A stretch of 47,692 bases of DNA from Spirochaetales bacterium (GCA_003247345.1 QJZS01000004.1:1-47692), one strand, 5' to 3'. Shown: positions 1-8,932, counted from the first letter of the stretch. The notes: generated from the sequence alone by a model not told the origin. Translations and numbers: made by a program.

Positions 1-29
1 ACTCTAGCAATAGACCTTGTACGTTTCAT
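1..29 (-). CDS. 5' end of an unidentified leftward gene (partial)
   Basis: Read on the minus strand, an ATG at 29 follows a clear GGAGG ribosome site (complement of 'acctcc' near 34-39) and opens MKRTRSIAR before the window ends. The basic N-terminus could begin a signal peptide or a DNA-binding protein, but nine residues cannot decide. The two palindromes just upstream (61-79 and 96-111) fit a regulated promoter for this gene. Product unknown. Confidence 0.45.
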
Positions 30-60
30 AAAAACCTCCATCCCACGAATACACCCTGCA

Positions 61-79
61 ACCTGTTTGTAAAACAGGT
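61..79. promoter_or_regulatory. Perfect inverted repeat, candidate operator
   Basis: ACCTGTTT-gta-AAACAGGT is a perfect 8-bp inverted repeat with a 3-nt spacer, about 32 nt upstream of the start of the leftward partial gene. Size and position fit a dimeric repressor site. The cognate regulator is not identifiable here. Confidence 0.4.
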
Positions 80-95
80 GACATAACCTCTATAA

Positions 96-111
96 ATTTC
101 GATATCGAAAT
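96..111. promoter_or_regulatory. 16-bp perfect palindrome, candidate operator
   Basis: ATTTCGATATCGAAAT is self-complementary over 16 bp with a central CG-flanked core. It lies 17 bp beyond the first inverted repeat upstream of the window-edge gene. A regulatory site is the simplest reading; chance is possible in AT-rich DNA. Confidence 0.35.
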
Positions 112-317
112 ATCGTAATTCACTCACATCAAGCAGGTACGTAACGTGTTGTAGGGATGGATAGGCTGTGCAAGTAGCTCGTACAACGTGTCGTTACCAA
201 ATAATCATATCTAATAGTCTCTTGAATTTTTCTGTTTGTCAATGTTTTGAAAGTGTCTAAAATAACACTTAGTACATATAAAAAATACATAAATCTACAT
301 AAATTGAGGAGAAAACA

Positions 318-371
318 ATGGATTTTAAGAACAAGATTGAAATTATATCAGAACTCTTGCACAAAGCTTGA
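318..371 (+). other. 17-codon mini-ORF, possible gene relic
   Basis: An ATG preceded by TTGAGGAG at good spacing opens MDFKNKIEIISELLHKA and then stops at TGA. The good ribosome site with almost no reading frame behind it suggests either a leader peptide or the 5' remnant of a decayed gene. Following frames contain several more stops within 80 nt. I do not recognise the sequence. Confidence 0.25.
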
Positions 372-587
372 TTTTGAAATTTCAAGGTAGAGAAATACCT
401 AGTCATGAGAATTAAAGGAATTTAATGACTGAAACCTGTGTCACAACAAAGAAAATATATAAGATCAAATCTTTTGGGTTAACGAACAAAGAAAAACCAG
501 CCAGTATAACTCTGGCTGGTAACATAATAGAAAGCATTGGCTTTTATTTTAAACCTAATTAACTAATAAACTTATGGCAAACGTGTG
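372..587. other. Gene-free stretch upstream of the galK terminator
   Basis: No open frame of useful length on either strand. It is AT-rich and holds the 496-520 hairpin. Together with 112-317, where I see only a loose dyad around GTAACGTG, it looks like spacer or decayed DNA between two leftward genes. Confidence 0.4.
491..520 (-). terminator. Stem-loop with T-run on the minus strand
   Basis: ACCAGCCAG-tataact-CTGGCTGGT is a perfect 9-bp stem with a 7-nt loop. On the minus strand the stem is followed by TTTTTC, as in a rho-independent terminator. It would act as a second, downstream terminator for the galK transcript. No T-run follows on the plus strand. Confidence 0.6.
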
Positions 588-615
588 AAAAAAAACAGGC
601 CCTTAAAGACCTGCT
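588..615 (-). terminator. galK rho-independent terminator
   Basis: On the minus strand AGCAGGTC pairs with GGCCTGTT (two G-U pairs) around a six-base loop and is followed by a run of eight T. It lies about 25 nt past the galK stop. Confidence 0.65.
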
Positions 616-638
616 TGCCTGCAACCTATGACAGACAC

Positions 639-1913
639 TTATTCTGCTATACAGAACGTTTGTTTTTTCCTGATTGAGAGGGGAGTTACACTTCCTTTCC
701 CAAAGATGTTCTCCATTTCATTTTTATAAAAAGCAAAACGCTCGATTGGAATATACGCCTGAATAGTTCCTGCAAATCCACCACCATGTACTCTGGCTGT
801 TACCTCAGTACCCAAAATCATTTTTGTTACTGCAATTGCAAGGCTTAGCCCTTGTTCTTGTGTATAGTGGGAGGGGTAGAGGTTCTGTAGAAAGCAGAAA
901 GAACTTTCTCCACTTGCTTTCACAGCTTGTAGGTATTTGTTCATAATATTTTGTTCAAGGGCTTCCAGCATTTTTGATACTCGTTTGTTTTCTTCAAAGA
1001 AATGTATAGCTCGTAAGATAGCTCTATCATTTTTTAAAGATGAACGAAGGTTTTTGATCTCCTGTATGAACAGTTGTTGATCAACTTCTCTTAGATTCTT
1101 CTTACCGAAATAAGCAGCTACTTCTTTCATCTCTTTGGGAACTGCTGCGTATTCAGGCGTGAGATCGGCATGGTTGCCACCGGTATCGACAATCACCAAT
1201 TGATATCCCTGATCATTAAAGCTGTACTGAATTGGTTCAATCACAGGGTGTGCTTCATCTGCGAAATCGATGCCTATGATACCACCATACGCACAGGCCA
1301 CTTGATCCATCAACCCTGATGGTTTTCCAAAATATTCGTTCTCGCTGTATTTGCCGATAATTGCAAGGTCGACAGGGGAGAGTGCATCCTTATTAAACAG
1401 ATGATTAAAGATAGTTGCACAGAGTACTTCAATTGCTGCAGAAGAGGAAAGTCCTGAACCTTTGAGTACCCGGCTTGTGGTATTGGCCTGCCATCCCCCA
1501 ATCAGAAGACCTCTTTGTTTGAATGCTGAGGCAATCCCTCGGACTAAAGCTTCAGTAGTATTTTCTTCGTCCTTAACTTTTTCTAAATACTTTAGGTCAA
1601 CCACCACCTCAGGATAGCCTTCGCTGGTAAGTACAACGTTATTATCAGAACGTTTAGTTACAGCGGCTATGGTATCCAAATTGATGGTCGCAGCAATTAC
1701 TTTACCTTGGTTATGGTCTGTATGGTTACCTCCAAGTTCGGTTCTTCCTGCAGTGGAAAAAAGACTTGGCTCTGTTTGTCCAAAAAGTTCTTGATGGGTC
1801 TTGATTAAATTAAGATATCGCTTGTCCATATCAGCTTGGTCGCAAGAATTGCCATATAGTGATGTATATACCTCATGTAAAAGCCCGTTTTGGATAGCTT
1901 CGATTGTGGCCAT
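639..1913 (-). CDS. galK: Galactokinase (GHMP kinase family)
   Basis: Predicted cytoplasmic enzyme phosphorylating galactose, or a close sugar, at C1 with ATP, the first step of the Leloir pathway. Seen: the N-terminal galactokinase signature as GRTELGGNHTDHNQGK (canonical GRVNLIGEHTDYN), the GHMP ATP-binding loop LKGSGLSSSAA, and GKPSGLMDQVACAYGG around the catalytic Asp. The 424-aa length is slightly above the usual 380-400. The ATG at 1913 has an AGGAGG site 6-7 nt upstream. The signature departs from classic GalK (E-L-G-G-N for N-L-I-G-E), so substrate specificity may be shifted. It is divergent from a LacI-type repressor with an operator over its promoter. No galT or galE lies beside it. 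Confidence 0.85.
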   Translation of the reverse strand: MATIEAIQNGLLHEVYTSLYGNSCDQADMDKRYLNLIKTHQELFGQTEPSLFSTAGRTELGGNHTDHNQGKVIAATINLDTIAAVTKRSDNNVVLTSEGYPEVVVDLKYLEKVKDEENTTEALVRGIASAFKQRGLLIGGWQANTTSRVLKGSGLSSSAAIEVLCATIFNHLFNKDALSPVDLAIIGKYSENEYFGKPSGLMDQVACAYGGIIGIDFADEAHPVIEPIQYSFNDQGYQLVIVDTGGNHADLTPEYAAVPKEMKEVAAYFGKKNLREVDQQLFIQEIKNLRSSLKNDRAILRAIHFFEENKRVSKMLEALEQNIMNKYLQAVKASGESSFCFLQNLYPSHYTQEQGLSLAIAVTKMILGTEVTARVHGGGFAGTIQAYIPIERFAFYKNEMENIFGKGSVTPLSIRKKQTFCIAE

Positions 1914-1944
1914 AAAAGACCTCCTGTTGTCTTGTCATTCATAA

Positions 1945-1958
1945 TGTACACGTGTACA
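1945..1958. promoter_or_regulatory. LacI-type operator between galK and its repressor
   Basis: TGTACACGTGTACA is a perfect 14-bp palindrome with a central CG step, typical of LacI-family operators. It overlaps the candidate galK -10 and start region and sits about 45 bp upstream of the repressor's own start. It probably controls both divergent genes. Confidence 0.65.
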
Positions 1959-1985
1959 CTAACCCTGTACCAATCACTTTGTCAA
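1956..1985 (-). promoter_or_regulatory. Candidate galK promoter
   Basis: On the minus strand a consensus -35 TTGACA (1985-1980) is followed, after 18 nt, by a weak -10 TAGTGT (1961-1956). The palindromic operator begins inside the -10, so a bound repressor would block polymerase. Confidence 0.45.
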
Positions 1986-2003
1986 TGAAAAAGAGAGGTT
2001 CCT

Positions 2004-2978
2004 ATGCGAATAACTCGCGACAGTGTAGCAAAAAAGGCAGGGGTCAGTAGTGCCACGGTTTCGCGAGTATATAATGAACCCGAAAGCGTATCGCCCCAAC
2101 TGAGAGAACAAGTATTCCACGCTGCAAATGAATTGGGATATCAACCGAATAGTGCAGCAGCAATGCTTAGAAGAAACGGGAATGGTACAATTGCATTTGT
2201 GCAGTTCAAAAAAAACGATAGGCCGTATTATTGGGGAGCCCTGGACAGTTTCGATTGGTTCTATGCGCGTGCACTACGAGGTGTCCAACAGGTTCTAGAA
2301 GAGACCTCTTGGCAATTACGATTCTATACGGCAAGTAGCAGAGTTGATATTTTGAAAATCGCCTCACGATGTGATGGCATATTGGCTTATGATGTTGATT
2401 CATATGAAGAAGAGAAGTGGTTGTCGAACTTGGAAATTCCTACAGTTCTAGCTCATCACCTTGCCAATGAAGCCACGGAAAATTGTGTGAGGACTGACAA
2501 TGTCCTAGGCGGGGAGTTGCAAGCACGCTACTTATTGGATCAAGGATGTTCTGATCCTTTATATATCACAGGCTATCTTGATAGCGTCGTGCCGCATGCC
2601 CAACGATTGGAAGGATTTAGCAAACATTATAAAAACACAAAGATCATCACTACAGAAATAGGCAATCCACGAATATTGGATGAGATTGCTCTACAAACGC
2701 AAACATTACTGAACGCTCATACGATAGATTCTATTGCAGCTGTAAATGATTTGACGCTTTTCCCTTTGCTCATGCGAATAAAGCAAAGCTTACCAGCAAT
2801 AGGATACGATGCTTCGCCCTTATTTCATATTTATCCGGATCCTGTTGCAAGTATAGATATTCGAAGTTATGAGCTTTACAGGCAAGCAGCGCTCAAATTA
2901 TTGAGACTTCTAAAAAGACAATACACCACCTGTACCACGGTACTACCCCAGGTGGTACTTCCTGCATCAAAGCATTAA
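2004..2978 (+). CDS. LacI-family transcriptional regulator
   Basis: Sugar-responsive DNA-binding regulator. The N-terminal helix-turn-helix reads VAKKAGVSSATVSRVYNEPESVSP, followed by the hinge-helix region (NELGYQPNSAAAMLRR) and a periplasmic-binding-protein-like effector domain to residue 324. The ATG at 2004 follows GAGAGG. It is transcribed away from galK across a shared palindromic operator, so it most likely represses galK and itself with galactose or a derivative as inducer (inference). The C-terminal end overlaps the convergent small ORF by 12 nt. Confidence 0.85.
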   Translation: MRITRDSVAKKAGVSSATVSRVYNEPESVSPQLREQVFHAANELGYQPNSAAAMLRRNGNGTIAFVQFKKNDRPYYWGALDSFDWFYARALRGVQQVLEETSWQLRFYTASSRVDILKIASRCDGILAYDVDSYEEEKWLSNLEIPTVLAHHLANEATENCVRTDNVLGGELQARYLLDQGCSDPLYITGYLDSVVPHAQRLEGFSKHYKNTKIITTEIGNPRILDEIALQTQTLLNAHTIDSIAAVNDLTLFPLLMRIKQSLPAIGYDASPLFHIYPDPVASIDIRSYELYRQAALKLLRLLKRQYTTCTTVLPQVVLPASKH

Positions 2979-3131
2979 GAACAGTTTTTTCCAAGATGAT
3001 TTGAGTACGACATCTTTGCTCTGCTCACGTTTAGCAGGGGCTGGTTGCATCTGCTTTACCGGCAAGAAGGAGCGAGGCATGGTAGGGTAGCTAGTAGCTT
3101 GTCGTTTTATACTATTCCTACGTTCTGTCAT
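2967..3131 (-). CDS. Small basic protein translationally coupled to recQ
   Basis: The last codons of recQ form an ATGA overlap (ATG 3131-3129, recQ TGA 3130-3128) that opens a 54-codon frame beginning MTERRNSIKR. It is rich in Lys, Arg and Pro and ends in a short hydrophobic tail (KKLFLML). No domain recognised. The ORF-track entry extends upstream to 3251 only because the same frame is open inside recQ. It could be a real coupled gene, a -1 frameshift extension of RecQ, or chance. Confidence 0.4.
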   Translation of the reverse strand: MTERRNSIKRQATSYPTMPRSFLPVKQMQPAPAKREQSKDVVLKSSWKKLFLML

Positions 3132-4594
3132 AATTTGAGACTCTTCCATGTAGAGCGAGAAGTCAAGAGCGAGAGTGTCCTTTTTGGGGCAACATATAAA
3201 CGACGTTTGGTGTGTTTTGCTATACAAATAATTCCTTCTTTTTGTAAACAAGAAAGAGCTTCACGTGCACTGTGTAAGCTCCAGTGAGTAAGTGTACCGC
3301 CATAGGAATGCCAATTATCTGGAGTAATCAGCATTTCGATCAAAGATGATGGAGTAAATGTAAGGGGATGAAACAGTACAGAAAAAATGAAAGCTTGCTC
3401 GGCCTCTCTTTGCATTTGTAAGGTTTGATCACAGATATCACACCCATTACAGAATTCCAATTCCTCCTGCATAGCTTGGAGTAAAGAACAGCGAAAACAT
3501 TTAGTCTGTGATTGAAAGATGGAAAGCAATAAGGAAGGGCTTTCATTTCCATCGAGTAACACCAGCGATTGTGCAGGTTTTCCGTCGCGACCAGCGCGAC
3601 CGCTTTCTTGAATAAAGGAGAGCACATCCTCACTTAAGGAATAATGAATTACGCTTCTGATTGACTTTATGTCTATACCCATTCCGAACGCTTTTGTTGC
3701 AAACATCACTGCATGTTCAGTAGCGGTAAACCACTGCTCTAGATATTTTCGTTCCTGCTTTCCCAAGCCTGCATGATAGTACCGTACCGGTATGTTAGGA
3801 CAATTGAAACAAAGTTGGCGTGCTTGGTTTTCTGATTCCTTGCGAGTTTTGCAGAAAACCAGAGCCGGAAGCATGTGTTTATTGTTTACTATATTGGCGA
3901 TGCTGTGGGATTTGCTGAGTGTGCGGATTACATGATAAGAGATATTGGGTCGGTCACTCTTGGCATGAATGGTTTGATCAGGGGTTCCATGGAAAATAAG
4001 ACGATTAAGGCCTGAAAGAACATGCTGATCTGCTGTAGCTGTGAAACAGAGAATGTGTCTGATCGGCAAATGCGCTAAGATAGTTCCGATATCTGCCAGG
4101 GCAGGGCGAAAACCTTCTCCCCAACTCACAATCGTATGTGCTTCATCCAGTACCAATAGGCTGATAGTCAGTCTAGAAAGTCCTGATAATACAGAGTGCA
4201 AGCGAAGACACTCAGCATTGGTCACCAGTACTCTTGCTTCTTTTGAATATAGTTTGTTGATGAGTTGTCTTCTGTGTCGTTCTTTTTGGCCGCCTTGTAT
4301 GCATACATACCCGATTCCAGCTTCCTCTAGCCGCCGGACTTGGTCATTCATCAAGGAAAGCAATGGGTAAACCAACACAGTAATTCCCTCTACCAAGAGG
4401 GAAGGAAGCATGAAACAGAGGCTTTTGCCTCCCCCTGTAGGCAGAATTACCAGTGTGGATATATGATCCCTATCTTCTGTATCTTCCTCGATTATTCGTT
4501 GAATTACCAACCGCTGAAACGGATAGAGTGAGTCAATGTGAAATCGTTGCTGAAGTATCTGAGTAATTCTTTTTTCTGTGGATGCTTGTTCCAT
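3128..4594 (-). CDS. RecQ-family ATP-dependent DNA helicase
   Basis: Superfamily 2 3'-5' DNA helicase used in recombination and repair. Motifs in order: Q-motif region (FQRLVIQRI), Walker A PTGGGKS near residue 50, motif Ia YPLLSLMNDQV, DEAH near 150, TATA, and the motif VI region QESGRAGRDG. A cysteine cluster (CFRC...CNGCDIC) matches the RecQ zinc-binding site. At 488 aa it is shorter than the ~600 aa of E. coli RecQ and lacks an HRDC domain, like RecS-type short RecQ proteins. The ATG at 4594 follows AGGAGG-like bases. The stop overlaps the start of the small downstream ORF. Confidence 0.88.
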   Translation of the reverse strand: MEQASTEKRITQILQQRFHIDSLYPFQRLVIQRIIEEDTEDRDHISTLVILPTGGGKSLCFMLPSLLVEGITVLVYPLLSLMNDQVRRLEEAGIGYVCIQGGQKERHRRQLINKLYSKEARVLVTNAECLRLHSVLSGLSRLTISLLVLDEAHTIVSWGEGFRPALADIGTILAHLPIRHILCFTATADQHVLSGLNRLIFHGTPDQTIHAKSDRPNISYHVIRTLSKSHSIANIVNNKHMLPALVFCKTRKESENQARQLCFNCPNIPVRYYHAGLGKQERKYLEQWFTATEHAVMFATKAFGMGIDIKSIRSVIHYSLSEDVLSFIQESGRAGRDGKPAQSLVLLDGNESPSLLLSIFQSQTKCFRCSLLQAMQEELEFCNGCDICDQTLQMQREAEQAFIFSVLFHPLTFTPSSLIEMLITPDNWHSYGGTLTHWSLHSAREALSCLQKEGIICIAKHTKRRLYVAPKRTLSLLTSRSTWKSLKL

Positions 4595-4665
4595 ACAGGA
4601 GGAAGGTGCTCAGTAGATGTATTTGCTTCAAAAGTTGTTCTGTAATATTAATGTAACAGATTTAA

Positions 4666-5754
4666 CTATTTCGTTGGATATATTATTAATGCTTTGTTTT
4701 GGGCTTTAATTGCTAATCGCATTACTTGAAGAGTATGAGCTTGAGTGATTGCTTTTTCTGTATTGTGTAAACAATCTAGAATGAGGTCTCCGAAAAATGG
4801 ATATCCTATAATACCTTGTGTTTCAATATGGTGCTCTCCAATGCCATCAACGAAATATACTTGATCTCCCGTTTCTGATTGAGCAATATCAAGATATTTA
4901 CGGATTTCAATTGTACCTTTTGTGCCTACTACAAAAACCCGACCATCTCCCCAAGCACCTAGGCCATCGGGGGTAAACCAATCTACGCGAAAATAACATA
5001 CTGCTCCATTATCGGCTAGAAGAGTACAATGCCCAAAATCAAAGAATTCCGGATGTTCAGGATTATTATAATTAGCTACGCTACTGTGTAGTATTTCTAC
5101 CTCTTCAGCGCCTGTGTATGTTAAGAATTGTTCTAATTGATGACTTCCGATGTCTATTAGTATTCCACCATTTTCTTTTGGATTGAAAAACCAATTAGGT
5201 CGGGATGCTTTATTTAACCGGTGGGGAGCAAGAATAGTCACAGAAAGGATACGACCTAATTTCCCTTGTTCTATTAATTGTTGTGTATATAACGCTCCTT
5301 CCACATGAATCCTTTCTCCAAAATAAATAAAATATCTTTTATGAGTAGACTTACAGACCATTTCTACCTGTGAGACTTCTTCTAAAGTAAGCATACCTGG
5401 CTTATCGGAAAAAAAGTGTTTACCGCTTTTAAGGGCTTTTATGCCTAAAATGCTCCGTTTGGATGGTATGATTGCTGACGCAATTAATTGGATGGAAGGA
5501 TCATCAAGGATGGATTCGATTGACGAGGCAATACCTGCTTGAGGATAACGTTGGAGGAATTCATCAAGCTTTCTTTTATCCTCATCATATACTGCAACTA
5601 TTGTAGCCCCCGCTTCCAACAGTCCGTTGGTCATTGCAAAAATATGGCCATGGTCTAAACCGATTACAGAAAACCTAAAATCATTTTCTTTAACGACTTT
5701 GTCCCTGTTTTTTAACGAGATAGGCGCGTATGTCATTCCATCCATTTTCTGCAC
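4666..5754 (-). CDS. Gfo/Idh/MocA-family oxidoreductase
   Basis: NAD(P)-dependent dehydrogenase of a sugar, cyclitol or sugar acid. The N-terminal Rossmann fold starts at FRFSVIGLDHGH near residue 27 (GxDxGH variant of GxGxxG). The dinucleotide-fold signature continues with SDKPGML, in the place of the family's EKP motif, and the C-terminal domain follows. The start is GTG at 5754, five bases after the upstream stop, with GGAG 8 nt before it. Last gene of the lacI-tctCBA-dehydrogenase operon. Substrate unknown. Confidence 0.8.
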   Translation of the reverse strand: MQKMDGMTYAPISLKNRDKVVKENDFRFSVIGLDHGHIFAMTNGLLEAGATIVAVYDEDKRKLDEFLQRYPQAGIASSIESILDDPSIQLIASAIIPSKRSILGIKALKSGKHFFSDKPGMLTLEEVSQVEMVCKSTHKRYFIYFGERIHVEGALYTQQLIEQGKLGRILSVTILAPHRLNKASRPNWFFNPKENGGILIDIGSHQLEQFLTYTGAEEVEILHSSVANYNNPEHPEFFDFGHCTLLADNGAVCYFRVDWFTPDGLGAWGDGRVFVVGTKGTIEIRKYLDIAQSETGDQVYFVDGIGEHHIETQGIIGYPFFGDLILDCLHNTEKAITQAHTLQVMRLAIKAQNKALIIYPTK

Positions 5755-5759
5755 AGTAA

Positions 5760-6911
5760 TTACTCCAATGAGAATCTTTGATTTGTGGCAGCTGATGCAT
5801 ATGAGGCATAAAGAACTTTCATTGTCTCAGATGCAATTTCAAAACCTGATTCGGGTTTCTCCCCAGTATCAACACAATGAAGGAAATTTTCCAATTCTCC
5901 AACGTACCCACGCATTTCTTCTTCACGAAGGAAGACATATTGCCAGCCGGCTTTCGTTTCAACTTTTTCTGTCATATACACATTTGAAAGCTTAGACGCA
6001 TCGGTATGATAACACATAAAGGCATCATTTGGGGCAATTTTGCCTTCATAACAACCATTAGAAGTATAAGCTTCTATCGAATTTCGGACTCCTCCCACAA
6101 TCATGTCGCCACTAGAAATAACAGCCTTCGTCCCATCAGAGAAAGTAACAATTGTCTCTGACCAGTCTTCAACATCCACAGGGTTGGAGAGTATTGAACC
6201 TCGTTCATCGGAGGGAAGCCTTAGCGTAACTTGTGAAGCATCACAGAGGACAGACGTAACAGATATATCTTCTTTTCTCCGTTTAGCTTCTGCTTGTTTG
6301 AGATAGAGCAGGGCACTTAAAGGATGACAACCTTGACGAATTAGGCATCCGCCTCCATTCATTGACCATAATGCAGCATGGGGAGCATGGCTTCCACTAT
6401 GAGCTTCTTCACCTTTCAATAATAGGAATTTTTCACCTGTAGTTTCAATGATTTCTTTAATTTTAATTACAGATGGAGCATAGATATAGTTTTCTGCATA
6501 AAAAAGCTGTTCTTTTCGACCTATGAGAAATTGTTTGAGATCATCAAGCTCTTCACAAACTTGTTTATACATTATGACTTTGTCATCATTTCCATTGCCA
6601 AAATATCCATTAAGCGGTTTTTCACAAATAACATGTTTACCATTATCCATAGCCTGTTTAATTAAACCTAAATGCGCTATTGGAGGAACAATAATGTCAA
6701 TGATGTCAACATTGGAGTCGGAGAGCATCTGTTCTACTGAGCCATATGCTTTTTCGAAACCAAATTTCTCTACAAAAGTTTTAGTTTGTTCTTCATCATC
6801 TGAACATGCAGCGTAGAGATTCGCATGGTACCCAGGAACGCGTGAATAAGCCTGAGCGTGAAGATGTGCAGCAAATCCGCAACCTATGAATCCTATATTG
6901 AATTTTTTCAT
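5760..6911 (-). CDS. Gfo/Idh/MocA-family oxidoreductase, coupled to tctA
   Basis: Second NAD(P)-dependent dehydrogenase of the operon. Rossmann motif FIGCGFAAHLHAQAY near the N-terminus and the catalytic EKP motif in VICEKPLNGYFG. The ORF track starts at 6992, but the proper start is MKKFNIGFIG at 6911, which forms an ATGA overlap with the tctA stop and removes 27 non-homologous residues. Together with the following dehydrogenase it probably oxidises or epimerises the compound imported by the transporter (inference from operon position). Confidence 0.82.
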   Translation of the reverse strand: MKKFNIGFIGCGFAAHLHAQAYSRVPGYHANLYAACSDDEEQTKTFVEKFGFEKAYGSVEQMLSDSNVDIIDIIVPPIAHLGLIKQAMDNGKHVICEKPLNGYFGNGNDDKVIMYKQVCEELDDLKQFLIGRKEQLFYAENYIYAPSVIKIKEIIETTGEKFLLLKGEEAHSGSHAPHAALWSMNGGGCLIRQGCHPLSALLYLKQAEAKRRKEDISVTSVLCDASQVTLRLPSDERGSILSNPVDVEDWSETIVTFSDGTKAVISSGDMIVGGVRNSIEAYTSNGCYEGKIAPNDAFMCYHTDASKLSNVYMTEKVETKAGWQYVFLREEEMRGYVGELENFLHCVDTGEKPESGFEIASETMKVLYASYASAATNQRFSLE

Positions 6912-8398
6912 GAACGTGCCTTCTTTAACTTGGAGAAAACTCCTAATTGAGTAAATATCATGCCAATAATTATGATAAGGAAAAAAATACAAATTGGGCG
7001 TTGGAACATTGGTAAAAATGATCCATCAGATAATCTTAATCCTCTACGTAGATTCGAATCAGCCATTGGTCCAAGGATAACTCCTAATAGAAAAGGTGCC
7101 GCAGGAAAATCTGCAGATGAAAGAGCTAATCCGATTAACCCAAATACAAACATGACTTTTACATCGAAACGATTATAGTTGATTAAATACGATCCGATTA
7201 CGCAAAGTAAAAAGATTATCGGCATAAGCAGTTTCTTCTTGATGCCTAAGATCCGAACTGTGCCACGGGCAATAATCATAGCAAGCAACCACATAGCTAA
7301 CGAGGCAGCAATGATATATATACTTACACTATAAATAAAAGAAGGAGACTCTGTCATTAAAAGTGGACCCGGACGGTACCCATGCATTAAAAATGCAGCT
7401 AGTAATACGGCAGCTGGTGCTGACCCTGGGACCGCTAAACTTAAAACAGGGATGAGGGCTCCCCCTATACAAGCATTATTGCCAGCTTCCGCAGAAATAA
7501 CTCCAAGTTCATTACCTTCTCCAAAGCTTTCGGGATTTTTGCTTTGGCTTTTACTTGCCCAGTAGGAAAGCCATCCTCCAGTGTCTTCTCCAACTCCAGG
7601 AATGATTCCGACCATAACGCCAATCAAACTCGAACGTATTATAGCTAGCCAATTATGAAAAACTGATCTGAATCCTCGTTTTGGTTGGAATTTGGAGACT
7701 TTAATTGGTGATCCTTCATTTTCTTTTTTGAAAGCTCTTACGATTTCGGGGAATCCAAAAAGGCCTATCATCACAGGAATAAGTTGAATATTTGACATCA
7801 AATTGACATTCCCAAAACTGAACCGGGCAAAAGTATCAACAGTATCTAATCCAATCATAGCTACCAATAATCCAAGAATCCCACTGATCCATCCTTTGAG
7901 CGCATTTCCGGCTGAAGTAAGGGCTCCGCAAATCATAATACCGAAGATAGAAAGCAGGAAAAATTCCCAACTTGCAAATTTTAAAGCCATGCTCGTGAGG
8001 AATGGCGTTAAAGTGAGCACAAATATGACACTAAGTAAAGTTCCGAGCATACTTGCTGTGGTCGCAATAAAAATTGCATGACCACCATCACCTTTTTTAG
8101 CCATAGGAAATCCGTCCATAGCTGTTGCTGCCGAGGCTGGTGTCCCTGGGATATTAAGTAGTATTGCAGATTGGCACCCCCCGGAAATAGATCCTACATA
8201 AACACCTAATAAGGAAATAAGTGCAGTTTGCGTTGGGAAGTTGTATGTCAACCCTGTAAGTAATGCAATAGCCATAGTAGCGCTCAGTCCAGGTAACATT
8301 CCCATTATCAAACCAGATCCTACTGCAAGCGTGAGGACTAGGAGGTTTAATGGGGAGAGCACAGTGAAAACAGCTTCTGTTAAATATTGTAAAACCAT
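6908..8398 (-). CDS. tctA: Tripartite tricarboxylate transporter permease TctA
   Basis: Large membrane subunit of a TTT-family secondary transporter driven by an ion gradient. About ten to twelve hydrophobic segments. Family hallmarks are GLLPGLSATMAIALL-type sequence (here MGMLPGLSATMAIALL) near residue 40 and the second pseudo-symmetric GVMVGIIPGVGEDTGGW. The ORF track starts at 8410 (MEIYMVLQ); the fifth codon, ATG at 8398, has GGAG six bases upstream and is the better start. Downstream it overlaps the dehydrogenase start by ATGA. It works with TctB and the periplasmic TctC encoded just before it. Confidence 0.9.
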   Translation of the reverse strand: MVLQYLTEAVFTVLSPLNLLVLTLAVGSGLIMGMLPGLSATMAIALLTGLTYNFPTQTALISLLGVYVGSISGGCQSAILLNIPGTPASAATAMDGFPMAKKGDGGHAIFIATTASMLGTLLSVIFVLTLTPFLTSMALKFASWEFFLLSIFGIMICGALTSAGNALKGWISGILGLLVAMIGLDTVDTFARFSFGNVNLMSNIQLIPVMIGLFGFPEIVRAFKKENEGSPIKVSKFQPKRGFRSVFHNWLAIIRSSLIGVMVGIIPGVGEDTGGWLSYWASKSQSKNPESFGEGNELGVISAEAGNNACIGGALIPVLSLAVPGSAPAAVLLAAFLMHGYRPGPLLMTESPSFIYSVSIYIIAASLAMWLLAMIIARGTVRILGIKKKLLMPIIFLLCVIGSYLINYNRFDVKVMFVFGLIGLALSSADFPAAPFLLGVILGPMADSNLRRGLRLSDGSFLPMFQRPICIFFLIIIIGMIFTQLGVFSKLKKARS

Positions 8399-8409
8399 AT
8401 AAATCTCCA

Positions 8410-8904
8410 TTAAGGAAGGGAAACGTTAAAACCGGTTTGGAACAGTAATATGACCAATGCAATAGTTATAATCGCTACCAGAATTGTTTTTAGAAAAGAT
8501 GATGCTCTAAGAAAAAGCATCAACGATGCTAAATATACTGCTGAGGAGAGGTAATAGGGGATCAAGCCGATGAGTAAGAAGGCGTAGATTCCCATGATTA
8601 CCATTCCCCCTACCATCATCCGGATATCGGAATCAAAAACAGCTTCACGAGCCCAAGTAAGGAGTTGTTTTATACGAATTAAAAAATTTCCATTCTTAAG
8701 GCTCTTAGTCATAAGTACGAGACTAAGAATTAGTAATAGTGCTCCTAGAATAGTTGGTAGCAATCCCGGTGATATTGCAAAACTATCGATATTATAGGGA
8801 GCTTTCGAAGCTTTGATATAAATCCTGATACCTTCGATTGTGGTATATATACCTAAAGCTACCAAAACGAGTGAGATTGTAAAATCTTTCTGTTTGCTGT
8901 CCAT
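8410..8904 (-). CDS. tctB: Tripartite tricarboxylate transporter small membrane subunit TctB
   Basis: 164-aa protein with four predicted hydrophobic helices, the usual size and topology of TctB, the poorly conserved small membrane subunit of TTT transporters. Assignment rests mainly on its place between tctC and tctA and on its topology. The ATG at 8904 has AGGA nine bases upstream. A strong stem-loop separates it from tctC. Confidence 0.8.
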   Translation of the reverse strand: MDSKQKDFTISLVLVALGIYTTIEGIRIYIKASKAPYNIDSFAISPGLLPTILGALLLILSLVLMTKSLKNGNFLIRIKQLLTWAREAVFDSDIRMMVGGMVIMGIYAFLLIGLIPYYLSSAVYLASLMLFLRASSFLKTILVAIITIALVILLFQTGFNVSLP

Positions 8905-8932
8905 GAAAAAAAATCCTAAAATTTGTAATTGT

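Noticed and set aside
2925-2956. ACCACCTG...CAGGTGGT inverted repeat near the end of the galK repressor gene
   Set aside because: 8-bp arms with a 16-nt loop wholly inside coding sequence and no T-run; too weak to call a terminator.
3128-3251. Frameshifted longer RecQ C-terminus
   Set aside because: RecQ is complete through its zinc site and winged-helix-like region and the overlap is a clean ATGA; a coupled ORF is the simpler reading, though frameshifting is not excluded.
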